Below, piece after piece: positions 48,601 to 60,062 of a DNA stretch of 64,000 nt (position 1 is the stretch's first letter; the number at the start of each line of letters is the position of its first letter). The translations under genes were made by a program, and so were the position numbers. Under the pieces are notes generated by a model. The model saw only the letters and a list, made by a program, of their open reading frames with translations. It was not told where the DNA came from and ran no database searches. Source of the stretch: Trema orientale (taxonomy: Eukaryota; Streptophyta; Magnoliopsida; Rosales; Cannabaceae); contig JXTC01000154.1 in the NCBI GenBank assembly GCA_002914845.1, positions 499,965 through 563,964 of the forward strand, in the 5' to 3' direction.

Positions 48601-50874
48601 GTTTTCTTTTCCTCCACAAGTTTTATTGCTAATGCTGAACCGTTTATATTAACTTCAAGCAAGTCAAAATCTTTTCTTAATGGAACTAAGTTAAAGAAAC
48701 CAAACAAAAGAAGGGACGTGCTTGTTGTCTGATTCAAATTTATATGTAATTTGTAAATTTTTAGACAAATTCAAAGAGGTGATTAGCACAGATACACATA
48801 GTTTGCTCTACCTTTTCACTTTCTTCTTAAAGACCTCTATTTTGCCGATAGCATTGGCAATTGAACCCTTTATGTTTTGTTTTACCAACAGGGAACTGCT
48901 ACTGTCGACAGAACTTTCAAACTCAAGAATGTTGATCTTGGAAGTGTAAAGAAAAAGCTAGATTTGCCTGTACAGAAGAATCTTCTGACTAAGTACTTCT
49001 GTATCCTTTTATTCCTTTTTTCTTGGTTTGTGTACGTAACTTTTGTTTGAAATAACATGGGCAGTTCATGTGGATAAATATAAATGGTTTGTTTTATTAA
49101 TTCGATGTTTGGCATGTGGCTGTGACTCTACTTATACTACAGGTTAACAAACAAATGCTATGAGCATTTACAAGGGAAAACTGTGCTTAGCATTTTTGCC
49201 CTTTTGCAGGACATCTTTCTGCTGTAGTCTATGCTACTAATCCTCAACTCAGATTTGGAAAATTTCTATTTAATGTGTTCAAAAGGTTCGGCCTGTCTCA
49301 ATTAAGTTTGCAATTGGCTTCATTGATGACTAATGGATCAGTGTTGCCTTTGAAAGTTTTGGAAACTTGCTATATAGTCATAGAATATAAGTCCAAAGCA
49401 GTAATGAGGTCAATATAGTGTCTCAGCCAAAAATAAAAAATGAAAAAAATAAATAAATACAATTGGAAGACTAAAACGACTATGACATTGTCATTGTGCC
49501 ATAGAGTACTTGATTTTACACATTCTCATACTATATGCATTCGGTTGAATTACTCGTTTCTCGCATTTGGTTGAATTACTCATTTCTCATGGGTTAATGC
49601 AATGCTTCTTTTCTTCATTTTTCTTAACATTCAAAGGCTTTGCCTCACTCGAGGCAAAAAGAAAATTTAGGGCCCCACGCTTATCACCGAATCATCCTAG
49701 TCCAAGTTGTAACACTTCTCTTAGTTCCGGAGAACATGTTGCTGAGGAAAACACTCCTTCTACAATGGGCTGCTCAGAGACGCCATCCCCACTTCACTCT
49801 GAAAATGTGGGCAATATCCCTCTTCCTAGTGACCAAGTGAGTGTTCCAAAATAAGTTGTACGGAAAGTTTTCAGTTACTATCACCAAGAATGGGATCTTT
49901 CTAAGCTACTCTTTTGATGCTCTAAACAATTATTGTTCTCTCCAGGTTGAGATTGGGTATGCCCCTGAAGTTCTGGAGCTTTTAGAGTCTCCAAAGTATG
50001 GTAAGGAAATAATTCCTCTTTGGTTGGTGAAATTATAAGATTGTAGCTAGTACTCACTCAATTTTATGTTCATGATGTGAAAGACAAGGAGAATGAGACA
50101 AGTCCAGAACATACTTCATTGCAGAAACCCAAACATTCAATTCATAAACCTTGTCTAACACAGCAAAAGGAGTATGAGTTTGGGAGTGTCCCAGATGAAG
50201 TTGAAGGAAAATTAAGAAAAGAGAACAGAAAGGTTATTATAAGGAGTTCCTATTTTCAGCATAAGTCGGGAAAGAAGAATGATCAGGAAAACGAACAATA
50301 TGTCTCAATAAAGGATGATTCAGCCATCGAAATGCGTGAAAATATAGTTCCTGAAAGTGCTGTCTATGGCTATTCCAATGGCAATGTGTTGAAAAGAAAG
50401 AAACACACAGATGAGAGTGTTCAAGAAGTATGTACTTTTTGTACCTTTTTTTTTTTCGTTCCAATGATTTTTTCACTTGACATTTCTACTTATGAAAGTT
50501 TTGGTTGTCTAACTCCTTCAGGAAAATGTAAGGTCCAAGCAAATGTGTATGGAGAATGACAGAGCAAAGTTTGGTTCTAACATTTCCCATTTAGCTCATT
50601 ATTCTGATATAGCGGAAAAATCTATGGAAAAATTTGTTTCAATCATATCATCCTTTAAATTCTCATCATCTGGTTCCCGTGCAAGTGGTCTCCGAGCTCC
50701 TCTGAAAGATGTTCAAAATGCTTGTATCAATAGGTAATACATGGTCCTGATCTCCACTGACTTTCTTCCATTAGCATTATCATCATCTTGACGTTGGCTT
50801 CTATCTATCGAAGGTCAATGGTTGATGCGGATTTAAACCAATTTGCATATGTCCCAAAGAATCGCAAGAGTTGA
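45655..50874 (+). CDS. EXO1: Exonuclease 1 (RAD2/XPG family)
   Basis: Thirteen exons join in frame: 45655-45815, 46425-46544, 47228-47351, 47510-47647, 47772-47981, 48130-48305, 48398-48470, 48892-49000, 49637-49836, 49946-50000, 50084-50427, 50522-50733 and 50814-50874. The product has 660 residues, close to plant EXO1. The N domain starts MGIQGLLPLLKSI at residue 1, as the active site requires. Metal ligands D30, D78, E150, D152, D171, D173 and D226 are all present (VAVDTYSW, VFDGG, YEADAQM, EDSDL, GCDYLQSLPGMG). The C-terminal half is low-complexity and probably disordered. EXO1 is a nuclear 5'-3' exonuclease and flap nuclease for mismatch repair, end resection and crossover. Introns 6 and 8 are U12-type. 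Confidence 0.95.
48306..48397 (+). other. U12-type AT-AC intron in EXO1
   Basis: The 92-bp intron starts ATATCCTTT, the exact U12 AT-AC donor. It ends TAC, with the branch-like CCCTTAAC about 10 bases before the end. Removal gives GGG CC|A ATG ATA CCA (Gly-Pro-Met-Ile-Pro), which continues the EXO1 alignment (GPSMPQDIAKG in Arabidopsis, recalled). Reading through meets TAA within four codons, and no GT-AG choice keeps the frame. Confidence 0.88.
49001..49636 (+). other. U12-type GT-AG intron in EXO1
   Basis: The 636-bp intron starts GTATCCTTT, an exact U12 GT-type donor. It ends AAAG, with TTTCTTAAC about 10 bases before the acceptor, as U12 branch sites are. Splicing gives TAC TTC T|GC TTT GCC (YFCFA), matching EXO1 across the junction. 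Confidence 0.85.
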
Positions 50875-53800
50875 TTTATTTCAACCTTGCAGCTGAACTT
50901 GGAGCGTTAAGCAAAATGTTTATGATGGCTGATCAGCCGTGTGATTCATTATACTTGAACCAATTGCTCTATAGTCAAATTTTTTGGTGACTGGTAAGTA
51001 GGAATGTTGATGCATTACTGTTTTGCTTGCACTTTTCATTTCAGTGGTTATAATTTATATCTGTTCCTTATGTTCGTGACAGATTGCTCAAAGACTAATT
51101 TTGTAATCCTCAAGGCCTTTGGTCAATCTGCCACCACGGTGATTAAGGTGCTTCTCATCACATATTGTAAGATTACAAAACTTTTAAGACGAAATTGATT
51201 CTTTTGTTTACATTTTCTTTTCGTTACTTTTATTTTGTTGTTCTTGATATTAAAAATTTCTGGTGTCCTCTATGGCTAGAACTTCATAGCTCTTTCCAAT
51301 GTTGTCCCTCTTTGATTTGTATCTTTCACCAGTCTTATTCTTTGAATCAACATCCGTGTAAGGAAACCTTTTATTATCAACATCTTATTTCCTTCTTGCA
51401 ACGATGAACGTACCAAGATAGAAGCCGAAATTCTACAAAACAACACGTTGCTTTACAGTCCTCATTTGTCACTTCCCTTAGCCAATAGTATGTATAGTGA
51501 TTAGTGACTGCAGGTCCAGAAGAACTTAATGCTGTTAAGATTTACACTGCAACAAATACAATTGTCATGTGATTGTAACTGAGCCAGCTAGCTCTATGGA
51601 AACGTTCAAACTTAGATATAAGTTGAGCAGAAACAGATTTTGGGACTCTGCTGATATGGATTTGATGCAAGTAAATTATGCCACATGTCAATGTGTAATT
51701 GAACAACTATGGTCGAACCCTATAAAAAGGATAAGGGAAAGAGAAATTAACATTGACATATATGCCAAATACAAAATAACCAACTTAGCCTCTGATGATG
51801 TATTCTTTCTAAATCCAAATCCTTTGACTAATTTTGGTATTCCATCTATGACCAATTGATGAATTGATAATACATCGTAATAAAAAAATTTAAACAAAAG
51901 TAATAAAATTAAAAAAAAAAATTAATCTGGTAGTTTCAATTTTTAAATGGCGTATTATCAGTTCATTGACTAGATATGAATTAATATATTGAAATTAGAA
52001 AGGTGATTTGAGTTCTTTCCAAAGCTGAAATTTAAGTTTATCCAATCAGGATTTGCAAGTGAAGTGAAGCAGCTAATTAAGCTGAATCAAGGAAATTAAT
52101 TTAACATCTGGCAACTAGTTAAATTTGATTCCGTAGTATGTTGTATAGTAATGTCTAAGTAATTACTCTAATTAATACAGGTAAAATATTGTATCTGATT
52201 CCATGATTTAATACAGTTCAAAGTAATTGTTAACTTGTGTTCTCCCAACCAAGTCAAAGATAATTTTCTTTTTTTTTTAAAAAAAAAGGATCATAAATGG
52301 AAAGAAGATGGGTAAGAATTATTTGAAGAGTGTCCAAATGGTTAATGCCTAATGGATTTCATCAATATTTTTGATTAAGTTATAAATAGACGTTATCCAT
52401 AAATTAAAAAGGAAAAAAAAGGTTCAAGTACGTGTACACACATTAATTAAGTTAGCTTGTTGTCCCGTTCTGTTATTATTATCTGTATAGATAAGGTTGG
52501 TATAGTGGTATGACTATATAGAGTGCCACGTAAATGGCTTGAGAGTGCAACCAATTAAAATTACGGTCAAAAAATAGCAAAGAAGGAATCTCATAACGTA
52601 AAGACGATATTAATATTACTTCCCTAGTCTGCTTTTCTTGGGCAATTGTATCAAGCACCGCAAACCATGGAACTTAACACTTCTTACCAACACGTAACTC
52701 ATCTTAATTGTGTCATTTTCTTTATCGTAGTTAATTCGTTGACTTACATATATAGATATGTATGTATGATTGGATTCATATTCTTTTTCTCTAACTTTTT
52801 TGGTGGATAGTAAATGACCAACCTTAATACCTTATGTTACATTGGATAAAGCGTAGCCAATTATTCCTTTTAGTTTAGAAAAGGCCATAGTTATTCTTTT
52901 AAGACTTTAGGAAAGTGGGTTTTGAGATGATGCAAGTATTGGAACTCTTTGAAAACGGGACATTTGTCGTTTTATGGATAAGTTTAGAGATTTCTTTGGG
53001 ACGGATTTACTCTCAATAGGAGAGCTAATATTTGGTGATAAAAGACTTCTCAATAATGAATCGAGAAAAAAAAAAACCCTCTCGATAACAATGTTATAGG
53101 TCTTACATTTTAGGAATTTTTTTTTTAATATATCACCTCATGTAATATATGAATTATAAGGACTCAAAAGATCTCTCAATAATTTTAATATTTATCAATT
53201 GAATAATAACGCTTCATATGTCACAGTAGATGAAATTAAAAAAGATAAAAATAAAATAAAACTCTGACACTATTCTTGCAACTGTATATCATTTTATTTT
53301 GTTGAAATCTGATCAGTTTTGATAAAAGTTTTTCTTCTGGTCTGATTCTGATTTATTGTTGCTACTAATTTAAGATGAAATTAAAGTAGTTTCGATATAA
53401 TGTTAGGAAGCAACGGTACCACTAAGTTGTAATTATTTTCGGCTACAAGAAACTAAACCTCTTATTTTATATCCTTTTGAAGTCATAAATATAATACATT
53501 TCCTGCAAATTATAGTTTACTTTTGCATGATTATTGCTTTCAATTTATGCTATGTCCCCCTTAAAAATGGAAAACAATAGAAAATAATGGAAATATTACC
53601 ATTCCCTATTTATGTATGTTAGATTCAAAATCTAAAAGTCGCCATTCCTTAGTTATAAATTATATATATATTTTTTTTTCAGGTATATGGTCATTTCTTC
53701 AAATGTATCTCCGTTGACTGAAAAGCTTCGAGCTAATTCCAAAAATCCTAAAAAAGATTTAACTTTGAGACACGAAATACATAGAATAACATATAATTAA

Positions 53801-54182
53801 TTATGTTCAAATTGCTTGCATCCCAACAACCACTCACTTTGAAATTCGAAAAAAAATTTCGTTTCCTTTCACCTCAATGTTGGATTTGATTAAGTCATCA
53901 AATTTGATAAAATTTGTGCTAATTTTTCTTTTTTTTTTTTGGGACGTTTGGAAGGCGAGCCAGTCCCTCCACATTCTTCTTCTTCTTCTTTTTTTTTTTT
54001 AATTCCCCCCGCCCCTTAGAAAAGCAAACCGACAAGACACAATACGTAATAATTTAAATACAACTAGGCGTATCTTACTAAAATAATGTAAGTTCTAACA
54101 TAAACTCTAGTATAAGATAAAATAATGCAGAAATTAGAATTTCTTTTACGCGTTTAAAAAAGAATTCTGGCTCGGATGTTGT

Positions 54183-54290
54183 CCACGTCATAGTTATAGC
54201 CAGACAATGGTCTGACAAGTTGATCCTAACCCTACACGTGGCACCGAAAGCGTTTTACGTAACCTGTTGAACCACACGTGGCTTCGGTGT
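54183..54290. promoter_or_regulatory. Paired G-box/ABRE-like cluster
   Basis: ACACGTGGC occurs twice, with CACGTG at 54235-54240 and 54275-54280, and CCACGTCA lies at 54183. The pair is flanked by inverted CACCGAA and TTCGGTG. This looks like an ABA- or light-type promoter module, yet no gene start is visible within 1 kb on either side. Confidence 0.4.
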
Positions 54291-56461
54291 CATGGGTTTT
54301 GTCTCTGTTCGTCGTACGATTTAAATTGACATTTTCATGTTATATTATAATTTTGTTAATTGTATATTATAAGTTATTATTAGTAACAAATCATTGTTAG
54401 TCTAGTTCACAATAAATAAGACTATAATCATATACCGATAATATGTGTGGCTAGTTTGGACCTTTTTCATATGTGGACCAAAAACGTTCCGATTGGCAGG
54501 GAACAATAGCTGAGTATGCAATCTTTTGACCCCTCCCAAAATTTTCCATAACAGTAATATTAATAATAATAAAGATATAAGAAGTTAAGGTCTCATTTTT
54601 TTTGTTTTTTTCGTAGTAGAATATTTTTTCCTTGTAGTCTCATATATGATAGATATATATGGTTTGTTTATAATCTTATAACCATACATTTGGACACTAA
54701 TGCCTCGTTATAAAATAGAGAGATACATTTTTTAGTGATTCCTTTAAAAATGTTTCCCACTTTCTAATTTTTTTTTTCTTTAAGTGTGTAATATTTTGCT
54801 TGTGGGACACTTGGTGTTATTTATGAGGCGAAGCAGCCGAGGAATTATATGTACATAGACATACAGGGCTCGGTTGTAATATCTCATCCAAATAATGGGC
54901 ACCAGTACCCAAAAAAAAAAAAAAAAAAAAAACAAGTACCAAAAGTAAAAATATTACACGCTTAAAGTGAAAATGTTAGGCATGGATAAAAACCGTATTT
55001 TGGAAGTCGAGAAGAATTTTTTGGAAAGAGTGAGACTGAAAAATGGGCTTTTTTTTTTTGCTTGGGATGTCAGTGCCCAAATTTGTTTTTATCTTCCAGA
55101 ATTATGTAATGGAAGGTAGAATATAATTTGTTAATAGCTAATTTAGTCATAATCAATCACAATCTTCGAGAATGTTAAAGTATTGGATTGTTGTCAAGTG
55201 ATCAGTGCATGTATACTCATGTAAATAGATTTTATCATTGGATGGACCCCCATAAATAATTATTTAATTAATAATTTCATTTCCTGCCTATAAAAAATAA
55301 ATCATTTTCTTGAAAGCTCCAATATGTAATAGTATTACTGGCTTTGCATGGCTGCACTTGACTTTGGCATTTTACATAGATGCATGAGAAATTTTATTTG
55401 TCTAGACCAAATTATATATTATGACATACTATTCCTTAGATAAGTATGTTGAAATAGTAACCTAACGAATATGTGACATAAGTACAATTCAACTACAGTG
55501 AATAGGTAATTTGATACAATATTATTAACTTAACATGAAGTAGTTCAATTCAGACCGATTTGTACTCCTTCCAATCTCCATTAATGCTTAATCCCCCTCC
55601 TAAAAAATCCTTTCTCTTAAATTTTTATCCTCTAGCACAAGCAATCCCATTGCAAAGGGGGTTAATTGATAATAAAAGAAATTCTAGTATACTCAACATT
55701 TACGAGCTAGACTTGGATTGGCATGCACACTTTGCAACAATTAAAACTAATTATCTCATTTGTGTTTAAGTATATACTTGTGTATTTGTACGTATATAGG
55801 TATATATACAATATTGGTTGAAGATTGGTGCTACTCTATGCACCTATATGGCTAGGATTAATCATGTTGGATCCCTTAAACCCGGAGTAATTTAAGAGTG
55901 CGGAGCCAAAGGTCCGAATCTAAGGAATTCTACCTCTTATTTAGTGAAGGTTTAAACAAACTTTTCTAGTATAATAGAGACACGGTCAAATATACATATA
56001 TGTATGTATATGTACATCAAATTTAAAAACAAAAAAACAAAAAAGTAGCTTTTTTTTTATCATTTAATTAATTAGTATAACATGTATATATATCGTTTTC
56101 AAATTCTTCTCAGAAGTGGACAATATTTAAACTACGGTTGCAAGCGGAATGATTAGAAAAGAAAACAATTGTTAATCGCTTTCGGTTTAGTTTAATGAGG
56201 AAACAAACGTGTTCATATTCATATTTTTTTTTATTAATCAAACTACCTTAATATATCTTCTAAATAATTGTATTAGGTAAATTACAAACAGCACTTCAAT
56301 GTATATTAATATTTTTAACACATAACTTTAATTGTTCATGTTAAGATCAAAATAATTCCACATTTTTTTTTAATCCTCTTAGTCATATATATATATATAT
56401 AAGAACACGGTTACTCAAAATATTAAAGGCAATGAACTTAAGCTTTCATATACACATATAC

Positions 56462-56462
56462 N
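56462..56462. other. Ambiguous base
   Basis: The sequence has a single N here, an unresolved base in the assembly. Confidence 1.
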
Positions 56463-57069
56463 TTTTCTTTCTCTCTCTATCTCTATCGATCTCTATCTTA
56501 AGACCAGGCTGTTCATGTTGGGGTCTGGCAAGACCAGACAAAAGCTCCAACACTTTGAGTGAAATAAAGTGTGGTGTTAAGCCGCAAAACCTTTCAAATT
56601 TCATCGACAAAGCCAGAAATCCCAGGCTGTAACATAAGCAAAACAGTACAACATATATCATGTACATATAATAGAGACCTTAAACAAAACCTCCAAGGCA
56701 AGAAATTACTTAATTAAAGTTTAGAAAAAGTATAAAAATAAACAAAACCAATCAAAATATAATTCATTTTCTAATCAATCCCAACAAATTAGTTGTCTTT
56801 AATCTTTTACAAATATACTGATCACGAATTAATGAGAATTACCCCAACTTGAGAAATACTCGACAATACAATTTTCTTAAAATATAAAAAAAAAGGTAAT
56901 AAAACATACTAGTAATTAACAAGGGATGTAACATTTTTTTTTTGCCATCCCTCATTCACATTTTCTTCTATGTAATTAATAATAATAATGTCTTTCAATA
57001 TATCTCATCTTATAAAATTTTGTGAGACTGAAAAATTATAATTAATTTATTTATTTTTGGGGTTCATCA

Positions 57070-57501
57070 TCATGTTTCCAAGAAGCCAGTCATCCTAAGA
57101 ATTGAATTCCGAACTTGGCTCAAATCTCGTCCCTTAAGGGTCCTCCCATTGCCGGTACACACCGAGTAGGCCATCATCTTCCCTCCGGCGATCCGCCGCT
57201 TTACGATCAAGTGCGGCGGCACCAATTCTTCTTGGTCGTCCTCCCACTCGTAACAATCGTTTGTATTCTTCTTAAACCGGAACATGTTGTCCGGGATATT
57301 CACCGGCATCGAATTCGGCGCCATACCTTTCTTCTTCTTATTCGATAAAGAAAAGGATTTGCTGTTGTTGCTCCTCAAACGACCGCCGCCGCCGTGCATG
57401 GCGGCGGACACAATCATCTCTTCGAAATCGAAGCGATTTTCGATGTCTTCGTCGTCGTTGCCGGAGAAAATAACCTCGGATTCTTGAAATTCTTCGGCCA
57501 T
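57070..57501 (-). CDS. S40-family senescence regulator (DUF584)
   Basis: One uninterrupted 143-residue frame without introns, as usual for this family. The N-terminal part is acidic (SGNDDEDIENRFDFEEM). A basic NKKKKG at residues 54-59 could serve nuclear import. The family signature fills the C-terminus: LVPPHLIVKRR (93-103), then SVCTGNGRTLKGRDLSQVRN (113-132) and RMTGFLE. S40 proteins are plant nuclear regulators induced in leaf senescence and by stress. Their biochemical role is poorly known. The start at 57501 is preceded by in-frame stops and begins MAEEFQESEVIF, a normal S40 opening. Confidence 0.93.
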   Translation of the reverse strand: MAEEFQESEVIFSGNDDEDIENRFDFEEMIVSAAMHGGGGRLRSNNSKSFSLSNKKKKGMAPNSMPVNIPDNMFRFKKNTNDCYEWEDDQEELVPPHLIVKRRIAGGKMMAYSVCTGNGRTLKGRDLSQVRNSILRMTGFLET

Positions 57502-57726
57502 TTTAACGAAGAGTTAGAAATCAAAAAATTGATTTAGAGAAACAATTTTTTTTTTTTTTTTTGGGATTAAATTAGCTGATGAAATAGTAAAAGGCTAAAG
57601 GGAATGAGCGAAATGAGTTGAGATTTATAGGGAAGAAGTGGCCAATGGAAAGGTTAGGCAGAGAATCTAAATCGTAGTTAGTACACTTTGATTGTTTTTT
57701 GTGTGTGTGTTGTCAGATGGCGTCAC

Positions 57727-57735
57727 TATATAAAG
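57727..57735 (-). promoter_or_regulatory. Possible TATA box of S40 gene
   Basis: The minus strand reads CTTTATATAG about 225 bp before the start codon. It implies a leader near 190 bp. TTATAAATC about 115 bp before the start is a weaker alternative. Confidence 0.35.
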
Positions 57736-59629
57736 GCATTGAGTGCGGTCACCGCCATCTTTTTCTCTCTTTCTTATTGCTTCAATTTTTTATTTTTTAT
57801 TTTTAATAGTAATACCAATAATATTTTCTCCCTAAGTTAATTTTAGGGATCAATTACTCTCTTGGTCCCTTATTGGAAAAGTTTTGTCTTGATTCTTAAA
57901 CTTAAGATTTTTTATTGTCCTTTAATCATAGAAAGTGTTCTTTGTTAGTCCCTAATTTAATTTTTTGTTAAAATTTATATTAATATACTAAAAGTTTTCA
58001 TATTTTAAGTTTTGCTTTTATTAAATAAAGAAGATAAAATTTATGCCCTATCTTATATAGTCCATTTTCTAATAAAAATATCTTTTAAGCCCAAATGTAA
58101 TGTGTGCAAAAAATTAAAAATAATTAAAAAAGTCTAATGTTACAAAGCTGATAAATATAAATAAACAATATTCACCCTTATGTTTTGCTCTCACCCCATT
58201 TTTAGAAGATTCTTTATGAAAATTTTTGAAGTTTAGTGTAATTTTTCACACTTCTTTATGAGAAAAGAAACTATTTCTTGTATTATTATTTGAGTTCAAA
58301 ATTTTTATCTTGATTATTTTTATGAAAAAAAAAATCTTCTAATAAGATTATGCTGCTACTGAGATTAGCATATGGCTCCGTCCATGTATGTATGCAAACT
58401 TAATAATTATAAACTTGAAATGGCAAAAATACGTCTTTATAAAAATAGAAGAAGCATGTGCATTTTCTTTTTCTAATTATTAAAATTTTAACTAAAAATA
58501 GAGTTAACAACTAATGAGAAACACTTTCAATAGTTTAAGGATTAGAATAAGAAATTAAGAAATTCAAAGACAAAAATACGATACTTCTGATTATTTAAGG
58601 ACCAATAAATAATTAATACAAATTTCAATAACTAATAAGTTTGTGTATATTTGTGTACTTTCTCTTTCTTTCTCTTCCAAGTTATAAGTTGGCTGCCTAA
58701 AACAGCTACTTTTCTTATGGCTCACGGCTTTTTTTTTTTTTAAATTTATTTCCCTTTAAATTTTTTTCCCCTTCTTGTGTTAGCTAAATACATTGACTTT
58801 GTCTGGATTGGGAACTGATGAGCTTTAATTAACTGATCACGAGCTTTGTTTTTCTCTTTGGTTTTGTACTTTTGTTTTAGTATTTCATATGAATCCATTA
58901 ATTAATAGTACCATTTTTCAACTCCTCGGGCATTGAGTATTGGTTGGTCATTCATGAACTTTTAAGCATTTGAATTTTAGGAATAAATGGAAAAATGGAA
59001 ACCATGTTTTACAAGAAAATAATGCCATTTTCACTGTGTAATTTTAAAAACTTGAGATTTAGCCCCAAACCTAAATATATGGAAATAGTATGTTTCATGG
59101 GTTATGTTGACAAAATGTTGTCATCTCAATTTGACTAATTAATTTCTAAGTAGTTCTATATTGAAATATGAATGATGTCATTTTATCTAGAATTGAAGTT
59201 TTTATATGCTTATTATGATGTTATCTTTATATTTGCATAAAAATCTTCACATGCCTTAGTCTAAGAGGCTTTTCAAGTATGCTAAACAACTAAAATGTAT
59301 ATAGACTATAGTATAGAAAACAATAGGTACTAGTGCAATTAACAACCCTATATTCAAAACGTAAAAACGCGTATGTATGAGTCCTCTAGAAGCCATGAAA
59401 TAAATTATTGGTTTTTCAATGAGAAAAACATTAGTTTTGCTTTTTTTTAAACTAATAAATTCAATTGCTATATAAATCTAATTTGGTATAACAATTATGA
59501 AGATAAATTATAGATATTTATTTTATGTGAATGCTAATTCCACAAAATTATTCCGAGTATTACTACCCTACCCCTATAGCCGTAAAGCGACAAAAGGAAA
59601 ATAATGTCGCGGTAGGGTAAAATTGTACG

Positions 59630-60062
59630 GAGCCCATTAGATGGTCCAAGTTCATAGACCAAGCCAAGCCGAGCTGAGCCTAGCCTAGCCGAGAGTTAGC
59701 GAAAATGGGAAGGGGTAACAATCAGCAATGATTGGGGAAAAAAGCGTGCGTGTCAAGCTATACATCGTCCACCTCGGCGCATCCGACGGCTCATGGTGCG
59801 CGTCAGATTTGAGGAGGGGATCTCACTTCCTGAGGTGTGGGGTCCACCTTATTTATCCAAAATCCAAAAAATAATTAAAAAATATAAAAAGAAAAAGAAA
59901 AAGCGTGGCGCGGAGAAGAGCGGTGGAGTTACCATGCGACCGGCCAGTAAGATCACGACACGTGTTTGGTGACATCACGATCAGACAGACACACGAACAC
60001 GAGTGCTGGAGGGAATCTCAATTATTCTGCTTGACTGCCACGTTGCCGCGGTTGTTTTCGTG
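59630..60062. promoter_or_regulatory. GC-richer block with G-box
   Basis: This block stands out from AT-rich surroundings and holds GACACGTGTTTGG (CACGTG at 59958-59963), CATCCGACGGC and CTGCCACGTTGCCGCGG. It resembles a promoter plus a first exon, but no coding continuation is seen downstream to 64000. Confidence 0.35.

Larger units (their letters stand above)
50875..57069. other. Gene-free AT-rich region
   Basis: The EXO1 3' flank runs to perhaps 51150. Beyond it no coding exon chain is visible on either strand. Noted inside are a paired G-box region at 54183-54290, a long A run at 54911-54932, an N at 56462 and a GC-richer, exon-like patch at 56500-56640 on the minus strand. Confidence 0.5.

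Noticed and set aside
56507-56530. A miR166-type mature sequence (ACCAGGCTG context)
   Set aside because: The resemblance covers only about 10 bases, then diverges. No complementary arm lies at the right distance.
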